Below are positions 45,845 to 57,709 of a DNA stretch of 64,000 bases, piece after piece. How positions within the stretch are numbered: the first letter of the stretch is position 1; each line of letters starts with the position of its first letter. The notes beneath the pieces are model-generated. The model worked only from the letters and a program-made list of their open reading frames with translations, had not been told where the DNA came from and did not search any database. Origin of the DNA: Simmondsia chinensis (Eukaryota; Streptophyta; Magnoliopsida; Caryophyllales; Simmondsiaceae); the NCBI GenBank assembly GCA_018398585.1, contig JAGTTD010000019.1, positions 8,655,702-8,719,701 of the forward strand. Direction: 5' to 3'. Position numbers and translations under genes: made by a program.

Positions 45845-48350
45845 TTGTCTGACTCTGTGAATGACTCTAGTAATGCTTTGTTTGTGAGAGGTAGAACTAA
45901 GAATAGTGGAAAGAAGTCAAGGTCTAAGTCTAGACATGAGAACCTGCCATGTAACTTCTATCACAAGAAAGGGCACGTAAAGAAAAAATGTTATAAGCTT
46001 AAGAATAAGCAGAAAGAAGATAACAGGAATGACCATAATAGAGGTGATAAGTCTGTTGAGGCTAGCATAGTTGAAGATGAGGGTAATGCTGATGTTCTTT
46101 TAGTAATTGAATCCCAGGCCAGATCCAAAGATAAGTGGATCATGGATTCAGATTGTTCTTATCATGTTTGTTCTAATAGAGACTGGTTCACCACATAGAA
46201 GTCAATTCAGGGTGGAGTAGTCATGATGGGCAATGATGCCGCTTGTAAGGTTATGGGTATAGGAACAATCTGAGTTAAGATGTTCGATGGTACTATCAGG
46301 ACACTTAGTGACTTGCGACACATCCCAGATTTGAAAAAGAACCTTATCACCCTTGAGTCACATGGGTACAAGTACATAGCTGAAGGTGGAGCTATGAAGG
46401 TCAGTAAGGGTGCATTGATTATGATGAAGGGTAGAAGGATAGGAATCTTGTATGAGCTTGTAGGTTCTACCGTGACGCGGTCAGTGACTGTTTCTACATC
46501 TATGTTAGAATTAGATATTACCAAGATGTGGCACATAAAATTCGGTCTTATGGGTGATAAGGGTTTGACAGAGCTAAGTAAGAGGGGTTTATTGTGTGGT
46601 CAGTCTACAGGGCTGATGTAGTTCTGTGAGCATGGCATCTATGGAAAGCAGAAGAAATTCAGCTTTAAGCAGGCAGTGCATTAGACTAAAAGAACGCTAT
46701 GTTCATTCAGATCTATGGTGACTGTCCAGAGTTGCTTCCAAAGGAGGCTCCAGGTATCCTCTAACATTCACTGATGATTATTCAAGAAAAGTTTTGATCT
46801 ATTTTCTTAAGCAGAAAAACGAAGTTTATAAAGTCTCCAAGAAGTAGAAGGCGTTGTTTGAAAAAACAGAAAGGGAAGTAGATAAAGAGGTCGAGGACTA
46901 ATAATGGTCTTGAATTTGTTAAGGGTGATTTCATCATTTTGTGAGAATCAAGGCATTGTCAGGCACAAGACTTGTATAGGTCGACCTCAATAGAACGGAG
47001 TGGCAGAAAGACTGAATAGGACATTACTGGAGAAGGCTCGATGTATGCTATCCAATGCAGGTTTAGGGAGAGAATGGTAGGTAGAGGCAGTTAATATGGC
47101 ATGTTACTTAGTAAACCGATCACCTCATTCATCGCTTCAGTTGAAAACTCCGAAAGAGGTATGGTCTACATCACCTGCTGATTACTCTCATTTAAGAATT
47201 TTCGGTTGTCCTGCTTATGCTTATGTGGATGACGGGAAGCTAGAACCTAGAGCCAAGAAGTGTATCTTTCTTGGTTATACGTCAGGTGTGAAGGGATTTC
47301 ATTTATGGGATCCAAAATCTCATAAATTTCTGACTAGTAGGGATGTTACATTTGATGGCTCTGCCCTACTACATCCGCTACACACGCCGTCCTTAGTTCA
47401 TGATTCGGGTCTGGCACAAAAGCCTGATGATAGTCAAATATAGTCAGATAGTTCAGATCAGCAGCACGCAGTTCAGATTGAGAGTATACAGGCATCTCCA
47501 GTACAGGTTTCTGATGAGAATGATAAAACAAAAGCAGGTCAACATGTCGAACAGTATACTATTGTTGGTGGAAGGCAAAAAAGACAGATTAGGACCCCAC
47601 AGAGATATGGGTTTGAGGAGACGATAGCCTATGACCCTACTACAACTGAGAAAGTGGAAGATTCTGAACCATCTAGATATCCATGGGTAGTATTTAGATC
47701 TGACTCAGAGAAATGGCTAATGGCCATGAATGAAAAAATGGAGTCATTGTAAAAAAATTAGACTTGGCAGCTAGTCAAGCCTTAAACAAGAAATAGAGTT
47801 ATAGGATGCAAATGGATCTTCAAACGAAAAGAAGGCATTCCTTGAGTGGAAGATTCAAGGTACAAGGATGGGTTAGTAGCTAAAGGCTACAGTTTGGTAC
47901 ACAGTGTTGATTTTTATGATATTTTCTTACCTGTTGTTAGACATAGTTCCATACGAGCGATACTTGCCTTAGTAGCTATGCATGACTTATAGCTTGAGCA
48001 GTTAGATATGAAAACTTCATTTTTGCATGGTGAGCTAAAGGATAGTATTTACATGCATCAACCTGAAGGCTTCGTTGTTGAGGGTAAGGAAGACCATGTT
48101 TGTTTGTTGAACAGATCTCTCTATGGTTTGAGGCAGTCACCTAGGCAGTGGCACAAAAGGTTTGGTCAGTTTATGACTAGTAATGAGTTCTTCAGGGGTA
48201 AATATGACAGTTGTATGTACTTCAGGAAGACAAACTCAGGTTCATTCATTTATCTTATGTTATATGTTGACGATATGTTGATGGCAACTAAGGACATGAC
48301 TGATGTTAATAGCTTGAAAACAATGTTGAAAAGCGGGTTAAAAACAATGA
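45845..48350 (+). pseudogene. Tork-like pol, duplicated unit 1 (zinc knuckle to RT)
   Basis: Zinc knuckle CNFYHKKGHVKKKCYK (second Cys now Tyr). Protease WIMDSDCSYHVCSN, where the catalytic DSG reads DSD. Pre-integrase KMWHIKFGLMGDKGLTEL. Integrase is frameshifted (CYLVNRSPHSSLQLKTPKEV readable at 47100). RT: MKTSFLHGELKDSIYMHQPE, LYGLRQSPRQWHKRF and an intact YVDD at about 48271-48282. It breaks off at 48338-48350 inside RT (LKTMLKSGLKT) and jumps back to the zinc-knuckle region. Confidence 0.85.
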
Positions 48351-51300
48351 CTGATGGTGGAAAGAAGTCAAGGTCTAAGTCTAGACATAAGAACCTGTCA
48401 TGTAACTTCTATCACAAGAAAGGGCTCATAAAGAAAAAATGTTTTAAGCTTAAGAATAAATAGAAAGAAGATAACAGGAATGACCATAGTAGAGGTGATA
48501 AGTCTACCGAGGCTAGCGTTGTTGAAGATGAGGGTGATGTTGATATTCTTTTAGTAACCGAAACCCAGGCCAGATTTAAAGATAAGTGGATCATGGATTC
48601 AGATTGTTCTAATCATGTTTGTCCTAATAGAGATTGGTTCACCACATACAAGTTAATTCGAGGTGGAGTAGTTTTGATGGGAAATGATGCCACTCTTAAG
48701 GTTATGGGTATAGGAACAATCAGAGTTAAGATGTTCGTTGGTGCTATCCGGACACTTAGCGATGTGCAAAATGTCCTAGATTTGAAAAAGAACCTTATCT
48801 CTTTAGGTACCCTTGAGTCACATGGGTACAAGTACACAGCTGAAGGTGGAGCTATGAGGGTCAGTAAGGGTGCATTGATTGTGATGTAGGGTAGAAGGAT
48901 AGGAACCTTGTATGAGCTCGTAGGTTCTACCGTGACAGGGTTAGTGGCTGTTTCTACATCTATGTTAGAATCAGATACTACCAAGATGTGGCACATGAGA
49001 TTGGATCATATGGGTGTTCAGGGTCTGACAAAACTGAGTAAGAGGGGTTTATTGTGTGGTCAGTTTACAGGGGTGATGCAGTTCTGTGAGCATAGCATCT
49101 ATGGGAAGCAGAAGAAAGTTAGCTTTAAGCAGACAGTGCATTAGACTAATGGAGCGCTAGATTATGTTCATTCAGATCTATGGGGGACAATCCAGAGTTG
49201 CTTCCAAAGGAGGTTCCAGGTATCTTCTATTGTTCACTGATGATTGTTCAAGAAAAGTTTGGGTCTATTTTCTTAAGCAGAAAAATGAAGTTTATAAAGT
49301 CTTCAAGAAGTGGAAGGCACTGCTTGAAAAACAAACAGGGATGCAGATAAAGAAATCGAAGACTGATAATGGTCTTGAATTTGTTGAGGGTGATTTCATC
49401 AAATTCTGTGAGAATCGAGGCATTGTCAGGCACAAGACTTGTACAGGTCAACCCCAACAGAACGGAGTGGTAGAAGGACTGAATAGGACGTTACTGGAGA
49501 AGGCTCGATGTATACTATCCAATGCAGGTTTAGGGAGATAATAGTGGCAGAGGCAGTTAATATGGCATGTTACTTAGTGAACCGATCACCTCATTCATCG
49601 CTTCATTTGAAGACTCTAGAAGAGGTATGGTCTGGATCTCCTATTGATTACTCTCGTTTAAGAATTTTCGGTTGTCCTGCTTATGCTTATGTGAATGATG
49701 GGGAGCTAGAGCCTAGAGCCAAGAAGTGTATCGTCTTGGTTATACGTCAGGTGTGAAGGGATTTCGTTTATGGGATCCAAAATCTCATAAATTTCTGACT
49801 AGTAGGGATGTTACATTTGATGAGTTTGTCCTACTACATCCACCACACACGCCCTCCTTAGTCCATGATTCGTGTCAGGCACAAAAGCCTGGTGATAGTC
49901 AGATACAACTAGATAGTTCGGATCAGTAGCAGGCAGTTTAGATTGAGAGTATACAAGCACCTCCAGTAAAGATTTCTGATGAGAATGATGAAACAAAAAC
50001 AGTTCAGCACATCGAGCAGTATACTATTGCTAGTGGGAGGCAGAAAAGTCAGATTAGGCTGTCAAAAAGATATGGGTATGAGGAGATGATAGCCTATGCC
50101 TTTACTACAGCTGAGAGAGTAGAAGATTCTGAACCATCCACATATTCAAGGGCAGTATCTAGATCTGACTTAGAGAAATGGCTAAAGGCCATGCATGAAG
50201 AAATGGAGTCATTGCAGAAGAACCAGACTTGGCAACTGTGACGCCTGAAACATGAAAGAGAGTTATAGGATGCAAATGGTTCTTCAAACGAAAAGAAGGC
50301 ATTCCTAGAGTGAAAGATGCAAGGTACAAGGCTCAGTTAGTAGCTCAAGGCTATAGTCAGGTACATGGTGTTGATTTTCATGATATTTTCTCACCTGTTG
50401 TTAGACATAGTTCCGTACAAGCGATACTTGCCGTAGTAGCTATGCATGACTTAGAGCTTGAGCAGTTAAATGTGAAAACTGCATTTTTGCATGGTGAGCT
50501 AGAGGAGAGTATTTACATGCATCAGCCTGAAGGCTTTGTTCTTGAGGGTAAGGAAGACCATGTTTTTTTGTTGAAAAGATCTCTATATGGTTATAGGCAG
50601 TCACCTAGGCAGTGGTACAAAAGGTTTGATCAGTTCATGACTAGTAATGGGTTCTTCAGGAGTAAATATGATAGTTGTGTGTATTCCAGGAGGACAGACT
50701 CCGGTTCATTCATTTATCTTCTGTTATGTGCTGATAGTATGTTGATTGCAGCTAAGGACATGACTGATTTTAATAGCTTGAAAACAATGTTGAAAAGTGA
50801 GTTCGAGATGAAGGATTTGGGAGCAACTAAGAAGATACTCGGTATGGAAATGAGTAGGTACTGAAAAGTAGGAAAGTTATACTTGTCTCAAGAGAAGTAT
50901 ATTGAGAAGGTTCTGGATCAATTTCATATGAAGGATGCTAAGCCTATTAGCACTCCATTGGCATCTCATTCCAGGCTCTCAGCATTGGATTCGCCTCAGA
51001 CAGAAGAGCATGTCAGGTACATGTCACAGGTCCCTTACTCTAGTGCAGTTGGTAGTATTATGTATTCTACGGCATGTACTCGTCCAGATATTGCTTATGT
51101 TGTTAGCAATGTGAGTAGATACGTGGCGAATCCAGAAAAAGAGAATTGGCATGGAGTTAAATGGATTCTTAGCTACTTACGTGGCACTTATGATGTCTAT
51201 TTGGAGTTTGGGAGGAGTAAATGCTGTTTAGTTGGGTATGTTGACTTAGACTACGGTGGAGATCTTGATAAGAGGAAGTCTACTTCTGGTTATGCGTTCT

Positions 51301-51701
51301 ATTTGGGTGACAGTGATATCAATTGGAGAGCATGTCTACAGTCAGTTACCGAACAGTTTACTACAGGGGCCGAGTATATGGCGGTGACAAAAGCATGCAA
51401 GGAAGCTGTTTGGTTGAGAGGTTTGATTAGTGAACTCAGTGTTGATCAAGGCACGGTTAGGGTATACTGTGATAGCCAGTCTGCAATTCTCCTAGCTCAA
51501 GATCAATTGACCCATCATGACAGGACGAAGCACATTGATGTTAAGCATTATTTTATTCAAGATATGATAGATGAGCGCAAGGTGGAGTTAAAGAAGATTG
51601 GTACTGAAGATAATCTAGTAGACATGTTCTCTAAAGTTTTGCCTGGCAGGAAACTCGAGCATTGCTCGAACGTGGTTGGGCTCTCAATTTCTGTTTGTTA
51701 A
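48351..51701 (+). pseudogene. Tork-like pol, duplicated unit 2 (zinc knuckle to RNase H)
   Basis: Zinc knuckle CNFYHKKGLIKKKCFK has lost the His as well. Protease again WIMDSDCSNHVCPN (DSD). Pre-integrase KMWHMRLDHMGVQGLTKL. Integrase: FTDDCSRKVWVYFL, KTDNGLEFVEGDF, QQNGVVEGLNRT keep D-D-E. RT: NVKTAFLHGELEESIYMHQP, but the YVDD box reads CADS. RNase H from MSQEKYIEKVLDQFHMKD (50883) to VEHCS-like end at 51701: GYVDLDYGGDLDKRKSTSGY, AEYMAVTKACKEAVWLRGL, VYCDSQSAILLAQD, RTKHIDVKHYFI. Stops at 48886-48888, 49142-49144, 50862-50864. Confidence 0.88.
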
Positions 51702-51776
51702 CCCCAGTTGTGGGGTGTTAGTGGAGAAGGTGGAGGTATTTTATTTCGGTTTTAAATTTGAGTCAAGGTGAAGGTT

Positions 51777-52219
51777 TGTTAGAAATGTGCCTCAAATTAT
51801 TAGGATTTATGAGGATGAAAGTCGGGAGCTCGCTGATCGATCAGGGAAAGAAGCCGATCGATCGGGAAGGTGCGCAAAAGCTTGACGTGTCCAGAGGGTA
51901 AGCCTATTGATCCTGATCGATCGAGAGTCAAATTCCACGTGGGTATATATATGACCCTAGGGATCATGTGTTCAGTATCCAACTAAAGTGAGCGCCGCCG
52001 TCACCCTTGAGAGAGAAAGAGCGATGTGAATTATATTTCTTCTATTCTGAAAGCAATAAAAGTCTCCATCTCCGCCCGTAGTTTTCTCCCCTCTCAATTG
52101 AAGAGGGTTTCCATGTAAACCATTGTGTTCTTGTTTTTGTTCTCTTTTATCCATATTACTTCTCATTGGTCATAGTATTTGATTCGAATTAAGTACTTGA
52201 GATTCCGCATTTCCTCACA
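51777..52219 (+). repeat. 3' LTR of Tork-like element
   Basis: Starts TGTTAGAAATGTGCCTC, has GATCGATC words (51835-51931), TATATATATG box (51945-51954) and ends CTCACA. A purine-rich GTGGAGAAGGTGGAGG lies upstream at 51721-51736. Confidence 0.88.
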
Positions 52220-52302
52220 ACTTGTAAGATGTTACACATTTTTTATGCAAGTACAATATTACAAATAAACTTGAATAAGAATCGATGCATAAGTATAAAA
52301 GT

Positions 52303-52910
52303 ATAAATATACAACTTATACAATTTAAGTTATAGAGCTGACATAATTAAAAGAAAATTTAAAGTCATTTGCATACAAACTAAAATTTTTTTAAAGTAGA
52401 TATGAGTAATTTATGTATGCTTAAACAAAAACTAGCAAAATATTGACATATAACAAAAATATTTATTTTTATTTTTATTTTTCTCCTAATATATATAATA
52501 TTTAGTATTATATACAAACTAAGCTCTAAAAATAGTAACAAGTATAAATTGATTATATAGGGACAAATTTCCAAAATAAAAATGATTTGTTCAAAAAAGA
52601 AAATAATAAATATATAACTTATAAAATTTAAGTTATAGAGTTGACATAATTAAAAAGAAAATTTACTGTCATTTGCATACAAACTAAAACTTTTTTTAAA
52701 GTAGATATGAGTAATTTATGCATACTTAATCAAAAACTAGTAGAACATTGACATAAAACAAAATTATTTATTTTTATTTTTGTCCTAATATATATAATAT
52801 TTAGTAATATATACAAAATAAGCTCTAAAAATAGTAAGAAGTATAATTGATTATATAGGAACAAATTTTCAAAATAAAAGTGATTTGTTCAAAAAAGAAA
52901 ATAATAAATG
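52303..52910. repeat. ~303-bp tandem duplication
   Basis: Unit 1 (about 52303-52606) and unit 2 (about 52607-52910) share TTTAAGTTATAGAG, GTCATTTGCATACAAACTAA, AAAGTAGATATGAGTAATTT, AAGCTCTAAAAATAGTAA and GATTTGTTCAAAAAAGAAAA with few differences. AT-rich, non-coding. Confidence 0.85.
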
Positions 52911-52912
52911 TG

Positions 52913-52985
52913 GCTTCAAGTGGGGATTCGAACCTATGTCCAAGTCCAACTAATCAAGGCCTGAGACCACTGGGCTATGGATGAA
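52913..52985 (-). repeat. tRNA-like sequence with A and B boxes (copy 2)
   Basis: Minus strand TAGCCCAGTGG (A box) and GGTTCGAATCC (B box) both fit the Pol III consensus. The ends cannot form an acceptor stem. It resembles 16378-16440. Confidence 0.55.
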
Positions 52986-53696
52986 ACACTAATCTCTGTA
53001 GGTTGATAGATATAATTACTCGAAGTCAGAATGGGCTCAAAGCAACGTAGATTCGCCGCTGTCATCGACCACACACATGTGTTTGACTTTACTGCTAGCA
53101 TTTACACATTCAATATTCAGTAGAGTACTACATTGCAATGTAAACATTCAAATATTGCATTATATTTACATGTATGTTAATGTTTATGAGTATCAAAGGA
53201 ACAATCACTTACAAAATGAATATGCGGTTCTTAACATTGAAAATCAAAATTTTGATAATCATTATTCTATTTTTAATTTTTTTTAACTGAATTACATACT
53301 CATATTATGAATTTAAACTACGAGTATGTTTTCATATTCCATGAAAAACCCATTATGCTTTTCTACTTATAATTGTATACCCAAATTTTAATGATGGTAT
53401 AATATAATAATCACCACAAACTACAGCGTAAACAAGTACACCTTTACATACAGACATACACAAGTTGTTACCTTATAGATATGATATATCTTCACAAGAT
53501 ATCTTCCTTTTTGCATGTGTATTTGGCATACAAAATTGCTTATAAATTTAAAGGTGCTTGAATTGGCTTTTAACAAGCATGTATAAAATATTTATAAGCA
53601 ATAATTTCATGAAATAAAACAATGTTATGATATACATGCATGCCCTTTTAACCTTTTCCATATTACCAATTCACAATAAAAATTCAGTACGTGTGT
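52986..53696. other. AT-rich, no gene recognised
   Basis: No structure seen. Confidence 0.5.
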
Positions 53697-54212
53697 AATC
53701 ACTATTCATTATTTAACAGATTTATTTAATTAATTTATTCTCTATACAACCACATTATTTGAAATTCCCAGTGAGATTCAACTACTAATTTTATACTAAA
53801 CAGGTATTTACAATTTATTTACGTTTTTATTATTAGTTTTGGCATTGTCTTGGTATCTAGTTGCTAAACAAAGATTACCTTTTTTAGTTCGCCTCAACGA
53901 CTGGCTTCAATAACCACTCAAAAAAGGTTTTCCACATTGTCAATCTACAACAAGTATGTATTCATAATTTATTTTACTTATGATCCAAATTAATTAATAT
54001 ATTACCAGATTTTAACCGCCAAAGTTTGTTTGAATATATGTATATATATATATGCACAAGACGTCAATTGAAACCAATGGCTAAGGCTTCGTTTGTTTAG
54101 GGAGAAAATTATATTCTAGGAAATGGTTTTCCCTTTTCCCTCAAATGAAAGAAAATGAGTCATGATTCTAAATGGCACAAAAATTTTCGCAATAATTATC
54201 ATGTGAATCTAG
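53697..54212. repeat. Duplicated segment, copy 1 left part
   Basis: Matches 60694-61207 closely (for example CACATTATTTGAAATTCCCA and GGTTTTCCACATTGTC). Its last 130 bp are the left part of the Harbinger-like MITE seen whole at 61086-62087. It is interrupted at 54212 by the RTE LINE and resumes at 58313. Confidence 0.9.
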
Positions 54213-54365
54213 CAGCAACAACAACAACAACAGTCCCAGTGCCTTGCGGCTCTCGCAGAACACAGGGTCTTGGGGGGGGGGGGGGGGGGTACGCAGCCTT
54301 ACCCCTTCCGGCAGGAAAGGAGACTGTTTCCGAGGACCCCCAACCTGAAGTAGTAGTTGAGTGCC
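54213..54365 (-). repeat. SINE-like 3' end of the RTE LINE
   Basis: On the minus strand: GGTTGGGGGTCCTCGGAAAC, GGTAAGGCTGCGTACC, a C18 run, AAGACCCTGTGTTCTGCG, then GTT repeats. Same body as 18772-18923, 14573-14695 and others. Confidence 0.8.
54272..54289. repeat. G18 homopolymer
   Basis: Read directly; replaces the TGGGGAGGGTAAGAT-type stretch seen in sister copies. Confidence 0.85.
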
Positions 54366-54601
54366 TGCAAAAACCAACAATTAATAGCCATGCATAAATA
54401 TATAAATAAAGAGTAGAAGAAGGAGGAGAAGGAGAAAAAGAAGAAGAATAATGAGCAAGAGAAGGCAGGAGAAGGATAATAAGAAGGAGAATGGGCATGG
54501 TCGGAGACTAAGCTAGCCTAAAAGTCCTACCCTAGAGGTTAAGCTTGCCTAAGGGTCTTAGACTCTACTCTTACCCTCCTATTCTACTCTTGCCATCTCC
54601 A

Positions 54602-57523
54602 CTACCCTAATACCCTAATACTAGCCTTCCAACGTGTCCTGTCCGAGACCATCTCTTCTCTTAGGTTCAGGTGGGTTAGGTCTTGACGAATCGTCTCCAG
54701 CCAACTCTTCTTTGGTCTGCCCCTCCCTCTTCTGTTTATCGCTGTGTTGAGCTGTTCACACCTCCTGACTGGGGCTGAAGTCGGTCTTCTGCTGACATGT
54801 CTGAACCATCTGAAGCTGTGCTCCCTCAATTTATCCTCGATCGAGGCTACCCCCAGCTTACCTCGTATCACATCATTCCTAATCCTATCCTTTCTTGTGT
54901 GGCCACACATCCATCATAGCATCCTCATCTCAGCCACCTTCATCCTCTGTGTTTGATTTTGCTTCATTGGTCGACATTCTGCCCTATAAAGCATAGCCGG
55001 TCTTACTACCGTCTTATAGTATTTTTCCTTTAACTTTATCGGGAACTTTCTATCACACAGTACCCCGAATGCCATCCTCCACTTCTGCCAACCTACTTTA
55101 ATCCTGTTGCTGACATCCTCATCGACTTCACCATTCTGGTGTATCATGGAACCCAAATATTCATCGCTGATTTATCAAAAAAAAAAAAAATGGAACCCAA
55201 ATATCTGAAGCTCTCCTTACTTGATATGGCTTCTGCTCCGATCTTAACCTCCTCGGTGCTGGTCATGGTGGAACAGTCGAATTTGAATTCCACATATTCG
55301 GTCTTAGATTTGCTAATCCTTAGACCCCTCGATTCTGAGACGCCTCTCCATAGCTCCAGCTTCCCGTTTATGTCCGCACGGGATTCCTCTACCAGAACTA
55401 TGTTGTCTGCAAAGAGCATGCACCAAGGTACCTCCCCTTGGATATGTCTAGTGAGCTCATCCATTACTAAAATGAACAGGGAGGGACTCAAGCCAGAACC
55501 CTGGTGGACCCCTACTGTAATAGGGAAAGTGTCTGTCTCCCCTTCCCCTGTTCGCACATTAGTACGTGCCTCTTCATACATGTCCCTAATGACCCCCTCT
55601 CCTTCCCAACACTCTCCACAGTACCTCTCTTGGTACTCTATCATATGCCTTCTCTAGATCGATGAAGACCATGTGGAGGTCCTTCTGTCTCTCCCTGTAT
55701 TGCTCTATCGTTCGCCGTAAAAGATGAATGGCTTCTATTGTTAATCTCCCAGGTATGAACCCAAACTGATTTTCGGTCACTTTCGTCTGTTGTCGTATTC
55801 TCTTTTCTATTACTCTCTCCCACAACTTGAGGGTGTGGCTCATCAAATTGATCCCCCAATAATTGGCGCAGCTTTGGATATCGCCCTTGTTCTTGTAGAT
55901 TGGGACCAGTGTGCTCTTCCGCCATTCTTCCGGCATCTTGTTCCCCATCAAGATTTGGTTAAAGAGCTTTGCTAGCGAGGTGGAACCCCTCTAACCAAGG
56001 CATTTCCATGCCTTAATGGGTATCCCATCTGGGCCAACTGCTCTTCCCCTACCCATATGTTTTAGGGCTTCCTTGATCTCTTCTGGGGTGATTTGCTCAC
56101 AATAGCATTCGTTCCGATCCTCTTTCGTAGTTTGAATCTCCCCTAAATCTATCTCTGCGCTTCCCTGGTTGTTGAACAGATCGTGGAAGTAGGCTCTCCA
56201 CCTAGCTCTAATTTGATGCCCTTCCACTAGCACCTGCCCATCCTCTCCTTTGATGCATTTTACTTGTCCCAGGTCCCTCGTCTTCCTTTCTCTTACTCTG
56301 GCTATCTTGTATATGTCCCTGGGTCCCTCCTTGGTATCCAGCCTCTTGTAGAACTCTTCATAAGCTCTTGACTTTGCCTCACTAACTGCTTTCTTCGCTT
56401 CTTTCTTGGCTTGCTGGTACTGTTGTCTCTTTTCCTCTTCTCTACTACGCTCCCACTCCTTAAACCGTTCTCGTTTCGCTTTAATCTTCTGTTGGACTTC
56501 CTCTTCCCACCACCATGACTCTCTGTGGGTGCTTGTCCCACCTTTTGACTCCCCAGAATTTCGCGTCCACTTTCGGTTAATATCTCCCTCCTCGTCCTAA
56601 TCGAGCTCTAACTCTGCTCTTTCCTTATAGGCTCTAATTTTTTCCCCCTTCAAGTCTCTCCAACGGGTGCATCTCTGCACGGCTTTCCTACTTCTTCTGA
56701 CCCACTTCTTGACTTTTACATCCGCGCATACCACCCGATGTTGTTTAGATAGGTCCTCTCGTCTGATGACCTTACAGTCCCTGCACTGTCTTTGTGCCCT
56801 CTTCCTCAGTAGTATGCAGTCGATCTGAGTCCTCGCCTCTCCGCTTTGATACGTGATGAGATGCTCGTCACGCTTTTTAAAAAAGGTGTTGGCAATTGTG
56901 AGCTCATAAATGACCGCGAAGTCCAGAAGGGATTTCCCCTCTGCATTCCTAGTTCCAAAACCGAATCCTCCATGGTTTGTCACATATCCATCCTCTTTCT
57001 CGCCAACGTGCCCATTGAAGTCCCCACCAATCACCACTTGTTCCTCTTGTGGTATGATTTGCATTGTTCTGTCTAAGTCCTTCCAAAATGCGGCCTTCTC
57101 ATTCTCTGGTAGGCCAGTCTGTGGTGCATAGGCACTGATCACGTTCATTATCTCCCCATCTACGATCATCTTGATGCCTATGACCCTGTCCCCAGTTCTT
57201 GACACTTGGACTACTTTATCCTTAAGACTGTTGTCGACTATAATTCCTACACCATTCCTCCATGTGGTTTTCCCTGAGTACCACAGTTTATGTCCTAGCA
57301 TCGCCCTTGCCTTCGATTCCCCCCATTTAGTCTCCTGTAGGCAAAGGATATTGATCCTTCTTTTCATCATCATTTGGACTACGTCATTGCCCTTTTGTCT
57401 CAATGTCCCTATATTTAGTGTCCCTATTCTTAGATTTCCATCCCTTTTTGGCCTCTCTCTCCCCCTCCCCACCCCCTGCACAGATGGCCTCACGTTTTGG
57501 GTTCCATATCTAGTCACGTTCAT
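54602..57523 (-). pseudogene. RTE LINE endonuclease-reverse transcriptase, broken
   Basis: From 57523: APE endonuclease with LRIGTLNIGTLRQKG, INILCLQETKWGESKAR, VIGGDFNGHVGEKEDGY, TQIDCILLRK and a degenerate C-terminal motif, to a TAG near 56597. Same-frame linker through GPDGIPIKAWKCLG (stop), then RT: WRKSTLVPIYKNKGDIQSC, FGFIPGRLTIEAIHLL, MVFIDLEKAYDRVPREVLW. After a frameshift near 55600 it continues GVHQGSGLSPSLFILVMDEL. The catalytic FADD reads FADN. C-terminal VAEMRMLRWMCGHTRKDRIR-like block (54914-54880) and LRWFGH-like RWFRHVSRR follow. It nicks the target and copies LINE RNA there. Stops, a shift and the FADN change make it dead. Confidence 0.88.
55161..55189 (+). mobile_element. 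Minimal poly-A retroposed insertion inside the LINE
   Basis: TCATCGCTGATTTATC plus about 13 A between two perfect copies of ATGGAACCCAAATAT (55146-55160 and 55190-55204). It lies in plus orientation, opposite to the host LINE. Confidence 0.78.
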
Positions 57524-57709
57524 ACACTTCTATCACTATAGATATGTACACCCTCAAGTCAAAATAAACCAATGCAAAATAAAAGGGAATTTAAAGAGTC
57601 ACACTATTACCAGAAATTAAAGGACGAAAGATCGAGGTAGAAGGATGCGGATTCAAACCTTGGGCCGACCGGTTTTTACTTAACTGGGCCGGTCGGCTGA
57701 CCGTTTCGC

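Larger units (their letters stand above)
44779..52219 (+). mobile_element. Tork-like Ty1/copia retrotransposon with internal duplication
   Basis: LTRs at both ends, primer site, gag, and two successive copies of the block zinc knuckle-protease-integrase-RT, then RNase H. Flanks ACTTA (44774-44778) and ACTTG (52220-52224) form a 5-bp target duplication with one change. Total 7.4 kb, against roughly 5 kb for a normal copy. Many stops make it non-autonomous. Same family as 8391-11474. Confidence 0.92.

Noticed and set aside
46207..48996. Minus-strand frames of 109-127 codons in the copia element
   Set aside because: Antisense shadows of the pre-integrase region, which recur identically in both duplicated units.
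52913..52985. A tRNA gene on the minus strand
   Set aside because: A and B boxes fit, but the two ends cannot form an acceptor stem and no anticodon arm is convincing.
55139..55657. 172-codon plus-strand frame
   Set aside because: It is the antisense shadow of the RTE reverse transcriptase.
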